Below, piece after piece: positions 12,501-23,800 of a stretch of DNA of 64,000 nt. The position numbers and the translations under genes are program-made. The notes beneath the pieces are model-generated. The model worked only from the letters and a program-made list of their open reading frames with translations. It made no database searches and was not told the DNA's origin. The DNA lies in assembly GCA_037349105.1 (NCBI GenBank), contig JAYJMM010000123.1:2170001-2234000 (forward strand), in the 5' to 3' direction. This DNA is from Limnomonas spitsbergensis. Lineage: Eukaryota > Chlorophyta > Chlorophyceae > Chlamydomonadales. Positions within the stretch are counted from its first letter, which is position 1. The number at the start of each line of letters is the position of its first letter.

Positions 12501-13644
12501 ATCCTCTGGGGAGAGACACAAGGGCATTCCTCAGGAAAAGAAATAAAGGAGGAAGCAATGGAAGGGAGGAGGCTATGCCCCACAAGGAGGTGCGGCCATT
12601 GAAAAGGCAGGATAGGTGTGTCACCCAATCAGCGGCCTGATTTATATTGCAAAGTGCCCTGCCTGTCCTGAGGAGTCAGACACCTCACAAATCGAAATGA
12701 CTCACCATTTTCGCCAAATTATATAAAACTAAACCATAAATCAAATATAACTAAAAGCGAGCGTTGTTCATCGTTCCTGGCTGGCCTCACCTGTAAATTA
12801 ATAAAATTCTAGGTATCGACAGGGATGTGTCCCTGTTGAAGTCCAGTATGCCGACATGCCTTTATTTCGATGCATGTGTGCAGGCACCTCCGTGAGGCGA
12901 TCCAGGATGGTTATATTGCAGCGCGCACCAAGACCGGCCAATTCCTTGAGAAGAGTATCAGCAACAGCCGAAGGGTGAGAGCCCACCATGTTGAACCCTT
13001 GAGCGAAGGGGTGAAGATCGAAGGTTTGACGGGGAGGGCGACGAGGCGTTGGAAGGATTCAAAAAAGAGCCTCGAGGTAGATGAGGAGCGTTTTGCCCAC
13101 CCATCCAGCCCCCCACCTCCACTCACCCACCTCAATCTCCCTACTCATCCACACTCATCAAGCTCCTTCCCTCAATCCAACCCCATTACACACACACATC
13201 TCAATCCCACACCCCACTCCATTACCCCCCCCCCCGCCCTCCATCCACCCCCATCCACTCAATCCAGCGCCCCCCTCCATTCACTCCCCCCCCCCCTCCC
13301 CCCCCCTCCATCCAACCCCCTCCACCCCGTCCACTCCTCAGGTGCTGGCCAGCGCCTCCTTGCGGCTGAGGACTGGATCCTCCCTGCTCTCCATCCACGC
13401 TGCAGCACTCGCCCTCCGGTCACTGGTCCCCAGCACACGGTCAGCACAGGTTGCGAGTGAGGAGGCCTGGAGCAATAACGAGCACGTGCCTGCACAGCCC
13501 ATCACGCCAGTCGAGGCGGCCTCACCCCCACTGGTCAGCCCACCCACGCTATCTGCCTCACCCCCACTTGTCAGCCCAACCACGCAACCTGCCTCACACT
13601 CAGCTGCGGCCAACGGGCAGCTGTGCCCGCCTCCTTTGTCGTGA
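505..13644 (+). CDS. Polytopic membrane protein with Cys-rich GCC2/GCC3-like segment (3' part, 20 exons)
   Basis: Exons: 505-588, 1129-1207, 2301-2363, 2708-2763, 3454-3554, 4038-4143, 4427-5391, 5809-5906, 6510-6656, 7213-7329, 8037-8177, 8936-9006, 9320-9403, 9599-9661, 9969-10032, 10566-10616, 11680-11835, 12098-12177, 12884-12974, 13342-13644. All phases match and give about 972 residues ending at TGA. The first exon reads YGGNLCAVC...NFICGVC, the Cys spacing seen before the membrane part of GCC2/GCC3 (ephrin-receptor-like) proteins. About nine hydrophobic helices follow, with a Ser/Ala/Pro-rich loop of roughly 440 residues between helices 3 and 4, the motif [16 protein letters not shown], and a Y-x(5)-YD...YW block after helix 5, as in large algal membrane proteins of this kind. 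The tail is Ser/Pro-rich. The 5' end probably lies outside the window; the first exon could instead begin at 472 or 445. A receptor or channel-like role is inference; the exon chain is firm. Confidence 0.72.
701..723. repeat. Poly-C tract
   Basis: An uninterrupted run of more than 20 C lies in the first visible intron of the membrane-protein gene. It is a simple homopolymer and prone to length errors. Confidence 0.85.
2735..2965 (+). repeat. Three tandem copies of an exon 3' end with its donor site
   Basis: The true exon end (ggttctgaagctcgg...gcctg|gtacgc, to 2763) recurs at about 2845-2870 (gtgctctttaagctggg...gcctg|gtaaga) and about 2935-2963 (gttttcctcaagctggg...gactg|gtgatc). Each copy keeps the codons of the helix end and a GT donor. 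The unit is about 100 bases. Confidence 0.65.
3325..3405 (+). pseudogene. Decayed duplicate of exon 3454-3554
   Basis: The stretch beginning gtgtgaccaccttgacaacc and ending gtgaagatcac closely parallels the coding exon about 130 bases downstream (gtgtgactaccctgacaact ... gtgaagatcac). It lacks the exon's end and donor, so it looks like a relic of a local tandem duplication rather than a used exon. Confidence 0.65.
3740..4040 (+). repeat. Tandem copies of a splice acceptor plus exon start
   Basis: The block tgcag|ggagcc...gagtccc occurs at about 3829 and 3929 and at the true exon start 4038. Copies are about 100-108 bases apart and are followed by shared text (catcagctgttg, attatggc). A more diverged unit starts near 3746. 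The upstream copies are decoy acceptors. Confidence 0.65.
6858..6985 (+). repeat. 21-base tandem repeat in an intron
   Basis: Six copies of ctgtcaggccgtcaatgatgg, the last ones degenerate, lie between exons 6510-6656 and 7213-7329 of the membrane-protein gene. Confidence 0.85.
7868..7894. repeat. (CA)n microsatellite
   Basis: A run of about 13 CA units lies in an intron of the membrane-protein gene, within a pyrimidine-rich stretch before exon 8037. Confidence 0.85.
8540..8815 (+). repeat. Degenerate intronic repeat of about 35 bases
   Basis: Variants of 'tttcagatctgtggtcggttgttagttataa' recur about seven times in the intron before exon 8936. Many contain TTTCAG, which resembles a splice acceptor. 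Confidence 0.65.
9262..9297 (+). repeat. Short telomere-like CCCTAAA/CCCTGAA run
   Basis: Alternating ccctgaac and ccctaaac units lie about 20 bases before acceptor 9319. The CCCTAAA unit matches the plant and algal telomere repeat. Similar fragments occur in other introns in this window, for example near 2426 and 52085-52130. Confidence 0.55.
10970..11678 (+). repeat. 26-base intronic minisatellite resembling splice acceptors
   Basis: About 25 copies of a unit like 'cccctgcccccctcagctcctcc' fill the intron before exon 11680. Each unit is a pyrimidine tract ending in CAG. Because the array has no stop codons, all three forward frames are open for about 280-360 codons; these are repeat artefacts, not genes. 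Confidence 0.85.
12215..12435 (+). repeat. 39-45-base minisatellite in an intron
   Basis: Units of 'acatgagtgacgcagtacag' followed by gtacaggta and gggccctgac repeat about five times after donor 12178. They include several GTA-rich donor-like sites. Confidence 0.75.
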
Positions 13645-13734
13645 CCGACGTGCAGGCGTGATTGCTGACAGCGCTGTTCCTACGGCTGGCGCCCGCACCC
13701 GCACCCACACCAGTAAGAGTCAGCTAGCACCAAT

Positions 13735-13855
13735 CAGTACATGTTCATGCACAGCCAGCACCAGTTCATGCACAGCCAGCACCAGTTCATGCACTGCCAA
13801 CACCAGTTCATGCACAGCCAGCACCAGTTCATGCACAGCCAGCACCAGCCAACAT
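13735..13855 (+). repeat. 21-base repeat in the presumed 3' UTR
   Basis: About six copies of 'catgcacagccagcaccagtt' follow the stop codon of the membrane-protein gene by about 90 bases. Confidence 0.75.
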
Positions 13856-14579
13856 CTGTGTATGCAGCCAGCAACAGCAACAGCACCAAGGGCCCAGACA
13901 CAGCCCGCACTTAGGCCGGGTGCCCCCCACCCCTCTCTGCGGGAGGGGCGGGGGCTGATGAGCCGCCTTGAGCCACGAGGGGCCTAAGACCTGTGAGCCC
14001 TGCTGCTGCTGCTGAGAGTGCTGCCCTGAGCACCGAGGGCCCAGAGAGCCTGGAGAGGCCCCAGCTAGTATGCAGCCCTGAGCCCTGAGCCCTAAGAGCC
14101 TTCAGCCCTGTGTTCGCCGTGACCGCTGCTGCTGCTGCTGCTCCTGAATGTGCTGCACGCTGCCCGCTATGTTTGTGAGTGGCGGCCAATGGCTGTTGGT
14201 GTTTAAGAGATCAAGGCTTTGATGATGACGTCCCGCCCATGCATGGCACTGAAGCCTTCATCATGGCAGGATTGTTCTGATGCCGGGGATCAGTGGCCAG
14301 GCAGAGTACCTGAAGAGTGACACAAGGGAGAGACGCGGGTTTAATCCGGATGCACTTGGAGGAATCGGCGCCTCTTGTTTGGCGTGGACAGTACATACAT
14401 TGGGGTGCTGGCGTGGACAGTACATACATTGGGGTGCTGGCGTGGTCTCCCCCTTGGCCCATGCCGCGCTGTTTCCTCGCCCGTCTCCCGCTGCTGCGGG
14501 GCGTTTCTTTCTATATTAAGGAAATGCTAGTGAGTGCATGCTGCATGACTCTGGTTTGCTTCATACTAAGGAGTATGTC

Positions 14580-14720
14580 TTTTTTAAGCATCGACAAGGA
14601 GGAGACGGCATGCTTTCTTGCCAGTTTTTTTAAGCATCGACAAGGAGGAGACGGCATGCTTTCTTGCCAGTTTTTTTAAGCATCGACAAGGAGGAGACGG
14701 CATGCTTTCTTGCCATTTCT
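14580..14720. repeat. 46-base triple repeat
   Basis: Three nearly identical units containing aagcatcgacaaggaggaga and catgctttcttgcca begin at 14586, 14632 and 14678. Confidence 0.85.
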
Positions 14721-16018
14721 TTTCCACGTACATGCCTGCCAGCTTACAATTGGCACTAGCTGCTGTGAACATTGATTGGGGATATGTTACATGGGCTTTG
14801 TCCCTGCCTTGTGACATATTATGGTTAGGAACATTTTCGCCCTCCCCGGCGTTTCGAACATTGATGAAGGCTTCATGGTTTTCTTCCGTACTAGGATGTA
14901 GATATTGATTGCGCTTGGATGGAGTATTCCGGAGTGTTTGTTCGTTGGCATTGGTCCCTGACGTGCATGGATAGTGCCAGGCAACGTGTCCTGTTAAAAA
15001 GGGGGTATATATGATGTATGATTTACGTGCTGAAAGCATCATGCCATAAATGATTGATTTATTGAGTAATTGATTGATGGGTTTGGGTACTAAATGAATT
15101 AAGCTTTTGGGGACTTTGTACATGCCATAAAATAGGCGTGAAGTTATCTCCTGTTTCTGTGAGGGACATGTTTTGTGGGTTTTTGGGATGTGATAAACCC
15201 CCTGTTTAACATATACCTTGGACAGCTGGCAAGGGACGTTACTGTTGTGAACATTTGAACAAGTTGGGGGGTTTTGCGTGTTCGGGATTTTTTCATTTCG
15301 AAGCGCAGCTCCCAAGGAAACTTACAGTTGAGTATCAGATTATACTTAACCTTTGACTCCTGCTACAGATGATTAGCATACACGCTGATCCTGTTTACCA
15401 TGCTGACGGTTGATGCGTTCGCCGATTGTTCAGCGAGGAAAAGGTTCATTCCGTGGACTCTCTGTTTGTTTAGAGCTGTCTTCGGCCTACGGAGCGCATG
15501 ATTATCCTCATCTTACGGCGCCCTTGGTTTCAAATGCACGCCTGTATGTGTACCGTGTGCATTACCTATTAAGTCGAATAATCAGTCATACGCCGTACGC
15601 CGCTGCTGGAGGAAACCTTCAAGCTTATCAGGCTGTAAAACTCTGGTTATTACTCCTTGTGGGGGTGGTTATGTTGCAACGGGCGTTTTCCTTGCTTGTT
15701 TATGAGCCCTGAGGATGAAGAAGTAGTACCAGAACCCTCGGCTTTTTTGTTTCAATTTACCCTCATTTGTGGAAGGATCCCGTCTGGAGGGCAGATCCTG
15801 TCGACCTATCCATACGTCCGGTTAATTTGATTTACTTATGCTCGGAGGCCAGGGGAGACGGAGGTCACCAAAATTAATGAAGCTTTTATCGATTGTTGTC
15901 CTTAAATTCATACCTGGCTGCAAGTGTTTTTACCAACACCAATGCGTGGTTGGTTGATGGCAGGCCCCAGGAGGGCAGTTGGTTTATCTTGCTCTCTGTC
16001 CTACTTTGCTTTGGGGCT

Positions 16019-16441
16019 CTAGCCTGTATACAGGCTCTCTAGTCCCTTGTATCTGGGGCCTCGCTGGACGCAATGCTGGTAATTTATCCGTGTGTTTGCT
16101 GTTTCGCCACAAAGGCACCATGCCACCATGTCTTGTGTGTTAAGCTCCGCACACTTTTTTATTCTGGCTTGAGCTGCCAGGCCCTTAACAAAAAAGCATT
16201 TCGTTGGTCGCATAGAGCTATAGACGTTGTAAGCAAAGTGACATAACCGGCGGTGTAGGCTACCCTGTTTGTGTTCCCTGGGATTGAAATCCCTTTTGGC
16301 TTTGAGGGAGTTCAGATCAGAAAGCTCTTGAAGCATGTCATTGTCTGGACATGTTTGACGTTCAATCCTCCGAAAATCCAGTGTCAGGGTTTGGCGGCCG
16401 CTTTTATGCATCGTGAAATCACGGCATAGAGTCCTGCCCAA
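16019..16441 (-). other. Unrecognised ORF, 140 codons
   Basis: This open frame starts with Met and contains several Cys residues and a basic stretch. It shows no motif I know, no neighbouring splice structure I could confirm, and it lies in a gene-poor flank. It may be a relic of a mobile element or chance. Confidence 0.15.
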
Positions 16442-17300
16442 CGGAAAATAAAGAAAGGAAGCTTCCCCACCTTCAGTCCTTGTGAAGAAGTGATGGATCA
16501 GGAGGTAGGAAAGGCGCGTAAGGCACTAGAAAGCCATTGACGTACCCTGTAACCTGTAGGCTTTGCTAAAAACTGCTCGGCCACGGTCGGGGAAAGAGAA
16601 ACTGCAGAAGGCAAGTCGCCAGAGAAAGATTGAAAGAAAGTGGAAGACAAAGGAAAAGGACAATACGCCCCGCGGACATGGAAAGGCGGTCTGAAGATGC
16701 ATCAGCCCCTCTGTAGTGTAGCCTTGACCAAATCAAACGAGATAGAGTGTATAGAAAGCAAAAGAGGACTAACAAGGAGAAGACCTTGGCAGAAATAAAT
16801 TGTGTGCGGCAAAAAGTAATCTTATGTACCCCATCCTCTAAAGTTGTAGAGTTTGATGATAGCTCTCTAAATGAGGTCTTAAATTTGTCCCCCCCCTAGA
16901 GAGGGGGGTTGAAATGAGGAGGCAAAGTGTGTCTGGGGTAGGCGTCCCCCAAATGACAAGTGGGGGTAGGTGTCACCAAAATGACAAATTTCGATAAATT
17001 CATTTTTTGTAGGCATCAGTCCCAGAATATAGCTGCACCGTTGCATTCCGCATGAAAAACGCATTCCACATGAATTTGCTCCTAAGGGTCTCGAGGATGA
17101 AGGTCATACTTTTTTTGCTGCTTGCTGCGCCAGGCAACCCTGTTCGTAGGCCGTCATGCAGCTGAATTGTATGGGGGTCCAAGCACCCGAAAATGAATAG
17201 TTACTCCCCCACTACCAGTGCCTCGGCCAACCAAACAAAATTGAAATTGCCTCCTGGCCTATGTTTGCGATGGCTCCATAAACGAGACGTGATCATCAGT

Positions 17301-17305
17301 TTACA
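17301..17305 (-). promoter_or_regulatory. Candidate poly(A) signal TGTAA of the SANT gene
   Basis: TGTAA on the minus strand lies about 550 bases after the stop at 17857. TGTAA is the usual chlorophyte poly(A) signal, but five bases occur often by chance. Confidence 0.3.
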
Positions 17306-17856
17306 ATTTTCGATATTAATACTGTACAAATCAGAGTCATTCCATTCATATCGATCCATATCTAAGGTATAAACGATAGCCCCATCCAGATACACACCAG
17401 ACATAACTCCATTGAAAGCCTCGACCAGTCCAGACCAGCCCCGTCCACTGCACAGCATGGCATGCATGGGGCTGACCCCAAGCATCAATACACAACACAA
17501 CAACAATGACAACAACAGCGTCTCAGCCCCCACTGCATCTAAGCAGCAACCAACAGCCAACAGCGCACTCCGGTGTTCTGCCCCCCCCCAAATAGCAGTG
17601 TCACAACGTATGTCTCCATGTAACAGTGCGTGCGACACTTCCAGCAGCAGCTCACCACAATAGCAGACTTAGGCAGCAGGCAAAAGCTGCAGCCTTGTCA
17701 TCAGGCAACCATGCTGGTAACAGCGCGGATGTGGCCTCGGCCTGTTTCCTCAACCCTCACGTCCCTGCGGGACATGGTTTCCTTTCTTTGTTTATTTCTT
17801 TCAGGCCACCGGGACAGCTCCTGCTACCCAATCGCTCAGCCTTGCCTCCCACGGCT

Positions 17857-20800
17857 TCACCACTGCTCGTCTGCCATCCTGGTTGAGGCCGCGACCGTTG
17901 CCATCAGATCAGCTTCATCCTCTTTGGCCTGCACACCGCAAGAGGGGCAGAACGAAGTTCAGTGCACATCGGGACCCGCGGGTCAAAGCCTGTGCCAGCA
18001 AAGGCGCCAGCAAAGGCAAACCGGAAAGATTGCACCCTGCCCTTTGCGCCGCCCGGTCCATAGTCCATACCAGCTGATGGCCTAGCTCAGGGGTTCATGT
18101 CATTACACCTCTAAACCCTGCTCAAAAAGGCTCAGGGGTAACCGGCATTGCAAGCGAACACCGGTAACCACAGAACGGGCGCCAGACGGGAAGCTATCCC
18201 GACCCCCCCTCTCGCCAGCCTCCATACGAGCACCCCCAGCAGCCCCCCCACCTGCATCTCCCACAGGTAGTCCTCGTCCAGGTCATCGTCCAGCGCGTCC
18301 CCATCTGCATCTTCAGGACCATCGGGATTTCCCCCGCCTGCGCCGCGCCCGTCATATTCATCACCCGACTCCTCGTCCTCAGTGCCGCGCTTTTGCAGCA
18401 GCGCCAGCATGGCCTGCGACAGCCGCCCCTCACAGCTGCCGCCGCCGCTTGCCCCAGAGGGGCCGCCGGGCGCGTGGCTGCTGCTGCTGCCGCCATGCTG
18501 GCCCCGTCGAGCGCCTGCTGGCGGCGCGCCCGCAGCTGCCACGGCACCCGTGAGCCTCCGCTCCGCGCCTTGCTTGCACGTGCGTTGCCAGCGGCTCCAT
18601 CCGCCCGCTTTACGCAGGTAGGTGCTGATGTAACGGTCGGCATGCTCTTTGGCCTGAGGGCAGGAAGGTAGGGGACATGAATGAGGCATCCAAGCACGCA
18701 GTCCAGGGGAGGAGTGGGGTGAGTCATAAAAAACACTCACTTTAGAGGTATACGGTAGCAGCATTTGATTTGAAGCCAGCGCACCGCTTCTCAAGAATCT
18801 CCCTGTACCTGATCCAGGCTGGGAACCTCCCAAACTTGCCTGCCCGTTTGCCAGTTCAAATACAGTTTTTACCCGCCCACAGTGAGCACTTGGTCAACCC
18901 AATGCAGCAATTAAAGCATACGCCCAACAATAAAATGGCAGGACACGACAAATGCAGAAATAAAGTTTGGAATCATAGCAGGTTGCACTCTACCGCAGCA
19001 TACTATCAGGGCAACACATGGCAGGATACAACAGCCTTCAACAGCCTTCAATAGCCTCACATAGGAAGCACGTAGGCTGAAGATCACTTGAAGCTGAAGG
19101 TCTCCTCACAGCGCCTCCTTTCATGCCCAGAGATAAATGCCTGCACCGATATGCCCATCCTATATATAAGCCCTAGGAGCCTACCGTATACGTATATATA
19201 TTTTGATGTACCTTGATTGCCTCTGCCAGGTCATCCTCCATGATTGCAGCTTCAGAGGGCATGCCGCCTGATCCAGAACCTCCACCTGCCTTAGCCAACC
19301 TCTCCAGCTGAGCCTGAAGCAGGCAGGCAGATGACACGTCAGAGCCAACACTGTTTCAAACACACCTCGGACCACAGCATCTTGTTTGGACCATCGGACC
19401 ATTGTATCCATATCCGTATATCCGTACAAGCAGTTGTTTAAGCACCTTGGACAACCCAGGAGGGTTGCCTTGCAGTGTCTGTTTCAATGCAAAGCAGAAC
19501 ACCTTAAGCCGGCAGCTGGGTTGTCACCACTGGGCCCATGGAGACCAACGTTTGACCCGCCCACGGCCAAAAGTCAAGCAGCAGGGCTGCCCTTTGGCTG
19601 CAAGCCGTGGTGTAGCTGAATTGTAGCTGACGAACACTAAGGTAGAGAGTAATGCACGGCAGGCCTCGACCGTGATGTAGCTGAATGGTGTAGCTGACAA
19701 ACCCTAAGGTGGATAGTAATGCGTCGTAGGCCTGGACTGTGCCCATTGGGACCCAACCTTGACCGACCTACAGCAGGCGACTACCGGGGGGCTTTCTCTG
19801 CACACCTGCCATCCTGTCACGCCCAGTGGCAGCTGCGGCGCTTTTCTTCTGTACACAAGCGAGATTAACGGCACACATGCCCACTGACCCAAAGGGGGCT
19901 CCTTCACCTGCCTTCCGACCTATTCCACCCCCCAGTCCCCATCAGCTTCTGCATATCGCCTCCCTCCCTTCTCCCTCCCACCTTCCCTCCCTTAGTCCCT
20001 TCCCACCTTACATGCTTCTCCCACCCTCCTTCCATTTCCTTCCTTTCCTGCCCTCCTCCCCTTTTCCCACCCTTCTTCCACTTCCCTTATTTCCTTTCCT
20101 GCCCTCCTTCCCCTTTCCCGCTCTCCTTTGAATTCCCGCCCTCCTTCCCTTTCTCCTGCCCTCACTTCCCCTCACCTGCTTCTGCATGTCCCGTGCCCAC
20201 TTGCGCGCCTTGGACATCGTCGGCTGCTGCAGCGGCTGCGGCGGCAGGCCCTGTGGCGGCGGCGGCGGCCGCGGCGGCGGCTGGTCTCGGAGCACCAAGC
20301 CACGCAGCTTCTGCCTAGCTTCCCAGGGTATCCGTCGGTCATGGACCTTGGCAAAGCACTCGGCTGCAGCAGCGGGACAAGCTCTCATTGTAAAGGGTGG
20401 GCAATGTAGAGATCAAGTCACAGGTTTCAACAACTGATTTATTTTTACGGCATGGCTTGACACTGGCAGCGGCCCACCCAAGAACAGATACCGCAGGTCG
20501 CAGTGGCGTGTCACAGAGGGGTCGCTCCCGCTCGCAGAGATACTAGTAGGGCGGTGTCCGTGGCGGGGACGCGTAGGTGGCAGGGAAAAAGGGGGGAAAT
20601 GAAGGCAAGTTCATGCGAAGCAAAGCAAAACGCTCCAGAGGCATAAGATCGTAGTACGCTGAAGGATGCAAAGCTCCTGGGTTTGAGGGCAGGGGTAGCG
20701 CTTGGGAGATAGTGGGGACAACCATATAGGACATTGGAGAGGAGGAAACTTGTCTCGAACTCCCCCCCCACACCCCGCCCAAACATTTCAGGCCCACCCT

Positions 20801-23800
20801 CCTGCCCCTAACCCTCTTGGACACTTCCTACTACTTGATGACACATCACACCATCCACCCTCCTGCAGCTTGATTGCACCGCACCCCCCACCCTCCTGCA
20901 GCTTGATCACATACCGCACCCCCACCCCCACCCATCCTGCTGCAACCCACCCACCTGCAGTCCTGCCCATCACCCTCTTGGACACCTCCTGCCAGAACAT
21001 GGGATGCGTCGGCTCTGTCTGGAAATAGGCCGTCTGCAGCGCGGTGGTCTGCTCCTGACTCCAATCATCCTGCACACACACACAGGCCCACACATAGGGG
21101 TTGGTTTGTCAGGAGAGACTAGGACCAGGGGTGGGTCACTGGTGTACGGATCGACAACCTGCCTGAGGCAGGTGAAGGGTCACATGCTGCAGTCAGGCCC
21201 GTTGTGGAATATATTGCGTCTAGTCCCACCTGGAGGCACACAGGCAGTGCACATGGTACAGCGCACATGCTGCGGTACACGTGCACGTGCATACGTGCAG
21301 TACACATGCCACTAAAAGATATGCTGCGGTACACGTACACATGCATATGAAATATCAAGATATGGCAAATTATGGCATACGTACCGTGCACATGCTGCTA
21401 ACGAGTCTGCTAACAAGCTGAAGGTCAGCTGTGCAGTTTGCCCTGACTGAGCTGGCCCAGTGTTCAGGATCAGTGTGCCGGGTGCACACACCAGGGTGGT
21501 CCTAAGTCTTATAACGGCAGCAGGCAGCAGCACCGTTAAGCTAGTAAGAAAGTTAGCTGCTGACTCCTTCTGTTGCATCAGGCGGAACACCCAGGTTAGG
21601 CCAGCAGGGGCTGCCGGAAGGGGAACAATTCAGCGCCAGCTAAACTACATTGAGGAGAATGCTATACTGTCGTGGCACGACCACACCATCAGAATCACAG
21701 TGCCTCTAGTCCATCAGGGCTGCTGTGGTGTTGCGTCGAGAACAAGTTGCAACAGCGCTACAAAAACAATGCTGTGACAGCAACAATGGAGCCTCAGCAA
21801 TGTCGCACCGAACAGGTGGCCTCCATGTTCCCCCACAGGAGCACCTGACTTATTTATCAACGTCAGCACCGACACCCGGACCGACCTCGAGCCGTTTAAT
21901 CTTCTTGTTGGCGCTCTCGCGCAGGATCCGCTCCAGTAGCAACCCGGGCGCGGTAACTCCAGGCTTCACGGCGCCCTTGCTGCCTGCCCTGCCCGCAGCG
22001 GCCGGCAGCGCCTGCCCCGCTCGCAGCTGGCGCCCGCTGGCTGCTGCCGCTACCGCTGCGCCACCGCCGCTGCAGCTGCCGTCCGGACCCGCTGCCGCGT
22101 CCTCGTCGTCGGTGACGGCGCTGCTGGTGGTGGCTGGGGGCGGGGGCCGCCGGGGGGAGCAGCGGCGCTGCATTGACGGGCTGCTCTGGGCAGCTTCCTC
22201 ATCCGCTCCAGCTTGATCAGCAGTAGTTGCGGCATCGTCGCGCAGTCTCGAGGGCGGAGATCCGCCCGTGGAGCGCCCGCCAGCGCCATGCAAAGGAGCG
22301 GCTGGGGATTCGGAGCTCCCGAGGCCGTGCACGACCGTGCCGGTGCTCGCCGGCGCCGCAGCGAGCGGGCACGGCCGGCCCTGCCGTGGATCGCGACCCG
22401 TGAGGGCGCCGAATCCGCCTTCTCTGCTGCCTCCAGCCCCCCTCGAGCAGCCCGCCACCCCGCCGGGGCTAGCTGGGTCAGCAACAGGGCGTGTGGCAGG
22501 TCCCTCGCCGCCCCGCCACCTCACCCCGCTATCTCCGCCACACCCATGTCTCCGCTCCCCGCCTGTACCAGCCGTCCCATCTGCGCCCCGTAGCCCTGAT
22601 CCCCGCTCGCAGTCTCTGAGCCCGCTCCCAGCTACTTGATCCTCCTCGTCTTCGAATGGGCCTTGGTCTGGACCCTCACAGCCGCTGCCGCTGTTGCCGC
22701 CAACATCCCCTTGTGCGTCATCATCGTCCTCGTTGAAAGCGAAGGCGTCGTCGGCATTGTCTTCGTCGGGCAGCCAGCGCCGGGACTGCAGAGCCGCGAC
22801 CTGCGCATTGGGGGGAAGGAGGGGGGGAGCACATGGGGGCCACGCATGGGTGATCAGACACAAACGGGGAAGCCCGTAGCTCCCCCTAAATGTGGCTTTG
22901 CAGACGCTGAATCACTCTGGATGTCTAAGGGGAGCTTCTGTGCCTGCAGAAATACTAAAACAAACGGGGTAACCTCTAGCACCCCAAAACGTGACACCCG
23001 CAGCTGAAATCCATTTAGCTGCAGCACTGCGCCCGAGGCGCAGGCTAGGCAATGCGAGGGCCACCTGCCCGACGTAGGCAAGCAAGCAGTGCTGCCTCAT
23101 TCCAGCAAGCAAGCGGTGCTGAGGGGATCACTAGTAACCAAGCCCAGCGGGACCTCTTTGCACTTGAGCCACTGCTGTCAGAAACTAGAGCCTCACACCC
23201 ATCAATTTCATGGTAAGTACACTTCCAATGCAGTCCCGCCTACCTTCCTCGGAAGGGGGTACCTGATGCAGCAAGCCCTGCTGCCCGGACGACCTGGTGC
23301 GGCAAGCCCAGCTGCTAGGACTACTGGGTAAACCTTAACCTAACCCTGACCCCGCGTACATCCCGCGGAAGGGAGCACCTGATGCAGCAAGCCCTGCTGC
23401 CTGGACGACCTGGTGCAGCAAGCCCAGGTGCTAGGACTACCGGGTAAACCTTAACCTAACCCTACCCCCACCTACATCCCGCGGAAGGGGGTACCTGATG
23501 CAGCAAGCCCTGCTGCCTGGACGACCTGGTGCAGCAAGCCCAGGTGCTAGGACTACCGGGTAAACCTTAACCTAACCCTACCCCCACCTACATCCCGCGG
23601 AAGGGGGTACCTGATGCAGCAAGCCCTGCTGCCTGGATGACCAGGTGCGGCAAGCCCAGCTGCTAGAACCCCCAGCAGTAGGCTACTCAAGGCAGGATCC
23701 CTTTTGACGAAGTGGAGGCCTCCTATCCACCCCCCCAATATGATTGACGCCCCCCATAGCGCGTAGGCTCAATACTCATCCAGGGACAAAGCTGCCCATG

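Larger units (their letters stand above)
13645..17856. other. 3' flank between converging genes, no firm gene
   Basis: This 4.2 kb lies between the stop of the plus-strand membrane-protein gene and the stop of the minus-strand SANT gene. It holds a 21-base repeat (13735-13855), a 46-base triple repeat (14580-14720), a C/G hairpin near 16890-16908, and weak ORFs that I do not recognise (243 codons minus at 14584-15315, 100 codons plus at 15410-15712, 140 codons minus at 16019-16441). Much of it is richer in A+T than the genes. Parts are probably 3' UTRs. Confidence 0.6.

Noticed and set aside
12106..12628. ORFs on both strands reading GTGTC-rich or Tyr-Leu-rich repeats
   Set aside because: They come from the 39-45-base intronic minisatellite; the exon here is 12098-12177.
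14584..15315. 243-codon minus ORF
   Set aside because: Its C-terminal part is the 46-base repeat, the rest lies in A+T-rich flank, and no family motif or splice structure supports it.
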